Shown piece after piece: positions 61,514-64,000 of a stretch of DNA of 64,000 nt. Numbering within the stretch: position 1 is the first letter of the stretch; each line of letters begins with the position of its first letter. The position numbers and the translations under genes were made by a program. Under the pieces are notes generated by a model. It did no database searches. It was given only the letters and a program-made list of their open reading frames with translations, and was not told where the DNA came from. The stretch lies in assembly GCA_020809705.1 (NCBI GenBank), contig CP085833.1, positions 2,666,001 through 2,730,000 on the forward strand, read 5' to 3'. This DNA comes from Calonectria ilicicola. Its lineage: Eukaryota > Ascomycota > Sordariomycetes > Hypocreales > Nectriaceae.

Positions 61514-62092
61514 TTAGTCTGAGCCCTCAACCTGCTTGCTGCCGCTTTGCACCACGAAATACTTGCCTGCTGTTCTCGAGGCTGTACTTAGGGCATCCCA
61601 ATCCTCCGCCTGCGAGTTTATCTTCTCCCGCACCCTCTTGGGCCGCTGATAGTGTCCGAAGAGGGTCTCGCGCTCGAGAAGGTCATTTAGTTCTGCCAGC
61701 CCAAGGGCGTTTTCCTCGCGGGCCTCTGACGTCTCGTCGCGGATGGCTCGCAGGGGCTCAACGCCCGTAGTATCAACTCGTTGGACTGCGCGGACGAACT
61801 GTAGCTGGCTCTGCAGCGTGTCGATCATGGCGGCCTCAGCCTCGGGGCTGCTGGGGAGTGGGAGGGCGGACAGGCGGAGAAGGTGGCGGAGCTGGGACGG
61901 CGTGATGCGCTCTGGGGGGGCCGACGACGACGAAGGTAGCAGGCTGCGGACGGACCAAGTAGGTTCAGAGAGGATGTCGGCGGCTGAGGATTTGGTTGCG
62001 AGGTATCGAGACATTGTGGCATGAGGGATGCGAGCCGCCGAAGGTGTCATGGCACGGCGCAGGGCCTGCCGGCAAGATGAGCAGAGAGCCAT
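61514..62092 (-). CDS. GTA3: GatC-like subunit of mitochondrial Glu-tRNA(Gln) amidotransferase (Gta3)
   Basis: This single-exon gene encodes 192 aa from the ATG at 62092 (MALCSSCRQALRRAM). A further in-frame ATG nine codons upstream is possible but the shorter form opens directly on an Arg-rich presequence. The GatC-type domain covers about residues 60-120: ITPSQLRHLLRLSALPLPSS and LQSQLQFVRAVQRVDTTGVE, then PLRAIRDE. GatC stabilises the GatA/GatB pair that converts Glu-tRNA(Gln) to Gln-tRNA(Gln) in mitochondria. The C-terminal extension is charged and ends KYFVVQSGSK. It is divergent from SEC17. Confidence 0.85.
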   Translation of the reverse strand: MALCSSCRQALRRAMTPSAARIPHATMSRYLATKSSAADILSEPTWSVRSLLPSSSSAPPERITPSQLRHLLRLSALPLPSSPEAEAAMIDTLQSQLQFVRAVQRVDTTGVEPLRAIRDETSEAREENALGLAELNDLLERETLFGHYQRPKRVREKINSQAEDWDALSTASRTAGKYFVVQSGSKQVEGSD

Positions 62093-62567
62093 TGAGGCGG
62101 CTTTTTCTAGGAAAGACAATGTGTGGTGGGAAATAAAAAGTCGGCGTGGTATTTGTGATGGAGCTTGGCATGCAGGCCGTTGTGAGTCTATCTGCTCTGG
62201 CTCAAAAGCTGGATGCGGCCTCTGTGACGATGGGACGGTTCGTCAGTTTCTTGCCCACTTCTTGGCGCACGGCATTGTAGGGGTCTTACAGTGAGACAGC
62301 CGGGGCATGTCAGCAGCCACAGCACTCGCAGGTAGCACTGGCAGCCGGCAACCCCACTATGGCATGGCTGATGGGAACCTTGGCTTTCTGCAATGTGGCT
62401 CGGGCGGCGCTCGTCGTCATAAGCTCTCGACCGCAACCAAACATCCAACGTCTCCCGCGTCACCATCCTTTAAACCCAACACCGTCGCCTCTGCGTCGCT
62501 TCGGTTTTCGCCCCCGACCCTCGATACCCCTACCGCGTCTCCCTATCGCCCACGACTCTACACAATC
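62093..62567. promoter_or_regulatory. Divergent promoter region, GTA3 / SEC17
   Basis: This is 475 bp between the two ATGs. It includes a C-rich leader before SEC17. No specific site was identified. Confidence 0.45.
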
Positions 62568-63717
62568 ATGGCTCAAGACCCTCGCGCCCTCCTCCAAAAG
62601 GTTCGTGCCCGCTTCAGCAACCCCTCCCCCACCTTGGGCCCAGCCTTGGCTGGCGCATGGCGTTTCCCGCCTGTTTGGCCGACAACCGCCATGATCAATA
62701 GCTTACCACGTCTTGCAGGCCCAGAAGCAGCTGCAAAGCGCCGGCGGCGGCTTCAGCTTTTTTGGCGGCCGGGAGGAGAAGTACCAGGAAGCCGTTGAAC
62801 TCTTCGTCCAGGCCGCAAACGCCTTCAAGATGCAGAAACTGAGTACGTCGCGACAATTGCCCTGCCTCCTTTACGCTCCTGTGACTAACTCGGGTCGCTT
62901 CTTTTTTGCGCGGCAGACATTGATGCCGGCAAGACCTTCGAGCAGATCGCTCAGATCCAGACACAGCATCTTAAGGAGCCTGATGATGCCGCCAACTCTC
63001 TTGTTGACGCCTTCAAGGCTTACCGCAAGGACGACCCTCAGGCCGCCGCCCGCTGCCTCAACGTCTCCATCGACCGTTATTGCGCCAAGGGAAACTTTCG
63101 CCGCGCTGCGTCCCACAAGGAAAACCTTGGCGAGTTGTTTGAGCAGGACCTCGGCGACAACAAGGCTGCTCTTGAGTGCTATGAAGCCGCTGCTGGCTGG
63201 TACGAAGGAGATAATGCTATGGCGTGAGTGTTTTCCTGGACGTTTCTTTTCAGACTGCCAAATAAGTGTTTTAGTGACTAACACTGTGTCTTTCCGCTAT
63301 AGTCTGGCCAACAAGCTCTGGCTCAAGGTCGCCGACCTGGCGGCCATCGATGGCGACTACTACAAGGCTATCGAGAACTACGAGAAGGTCGCCCAAGCAT
63401 CCATCAACAACAACTTGATGAAGTATAGCGTTAAGGACTACCTTCTCAAGGCCGGCATCTGCCACCTCGCCAACGGCGACCTGGTGGCTTCTCAGCGCGC
63501 TCTCGAAAGGTATCGTGAGCTTGACCCCTCCTTTGCCGCCCAACGCGAGCATATGCTACTCGTCAGCCTGTGCGAGAGCATCGAGGCCAAGTCCCAGGAG
63601 CAGTTCTCAGACGAGCTATTCAAGTTTGACCAGGTGAGCAAGCTCGACAAGTGGAAGACAACTCTCTTGGTCCGCGTCAAGAACAGCATTGAGGAGGCCG
63701 ACGACGAATTCGCCTAA
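62568..63717 (+). CDS. SEC17: Alpha-SNAP, vesicle fusion adaptor
   Basis: There are four exons, 62568-62600, 62719-62842, 62917-63223 and 63303-63717, giving 292 aa, the size of yeast Sec17. It begins MAQDPRALLQK and continues AQKQLQSAGGGFSFFGGREEKYQEA, including the hydrophobic FSFFGG loop that touches membranes. TPR-like helices follow (DIDTK-free region LNIDAGKTFEQIAQIQ, then CLNVSIDRYCAKGNFRRAA). It ends with KLDKWKTTLLVRVKNSIEE, the Leu-containing C-terminus that stimulates NSF/Sec18. The protein links SNARE complexes to Sec18 for disassembly after membrane fusion. All introns have standard GT..AG ends. The remaining 283 bp of the window are 3' flank. Confidence 0.96.
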
Positions 63718-64000
63718 GCGGCTCTGCCATAAACTCCACAGAGGAAAGACTATGTTATTTAAGCTAGAAATGGAAGAGCTGCACGAGTGAATGACTTGAA
63801 GGATGGTTGGGGAAGAACTAAATCACACATTACATGCAACGCAAACTATTGGAACTTGCGTTTTGGGACCTTGTTCGTCGTCTTGAATGCTTAAGAGAAG
63901 GGGTTGGCAGGGAATATTGTAACCCATACGATGCGATGGATCCACCTTGTGAGCGGAGGGCTAGGTTGGACATAGACAAAGACAAATTACATTACCTTCA

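Overview
This window is a stretch of filamentous ascomycete chromosome, most likely Sordariomycetes and probably Hypocreales. The evidence is short introns (about 48-150 bp) with GT..AG ends and CTAAC-like branch sites, CT-rich leaders, long proteins with fungal-specific architecture, and orthologues of typical Pezizomycotina genes. I assigned 25 protein-coding genes (one cut by the left edge, one with an unresolved first exon) and joined exons by reading frame and family motifs. I found no convincing tRNA, rRNA, CRISPR array or intact transposon.

Layout: 0-4 kb holds the 3' end of a Tag1-like vacuolar membrane protein, a 74-aa hypothetical and a SART1/Snu66 splicing factor. 5.7-8 kb holds a secreted glucoamylase (GH15+CBM20). 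9-16 kb holds a putative Ell-binding (Ebp1-like) protein and an orphan coiled-coil protein. 17.7-24 kb holds the AAA+ ATPase RVB2, a single-pass membrane protein with a lectin-like propeller domain, and a secreted DJ-1/PfpI protein. 26-33 kb holds a bHLH transcription factor and a TMEM135-like membrane protein, separated by 3.5 kb of non-coding DNA. 33-44 kb is a compact housekeeping block: GET2, SEC31, a PPIE-type RRM protein, an NDUFA4/MLRQ-like protein, COX12, SDE2 and ribosomal protein eS10. 46-50 kb holds an arabinitol-dehydrogenase-like MDR enzyme and a DUF3712 protein. 52-64 kb holds the HECT ligase HUL4, mitoribosomal mL61, the GTPase GEP3/MTG3, the PP1 inhibitor YPI1, a GatC-like subunit (GTA3) and SEC17.

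No secondary-metabolite cluster or defence system is visible; genes are mostly independent housekeeping loci. Two divergent pairs do join related functions: NDUFA4-like/COX12 (respiratory chain, sharing 320 bp) and mL61/GEP3 (mitochondrial translation, sharing 331 bp). The COX12 promoter contains an inverted pair of CCAAT boxes. The most unusual structural signals are tiny exons: a required 5-nt exon in the MDR gene, and candidate 3-nt exons in COX12 and mL61, both of which encode mitochondrial proteins.
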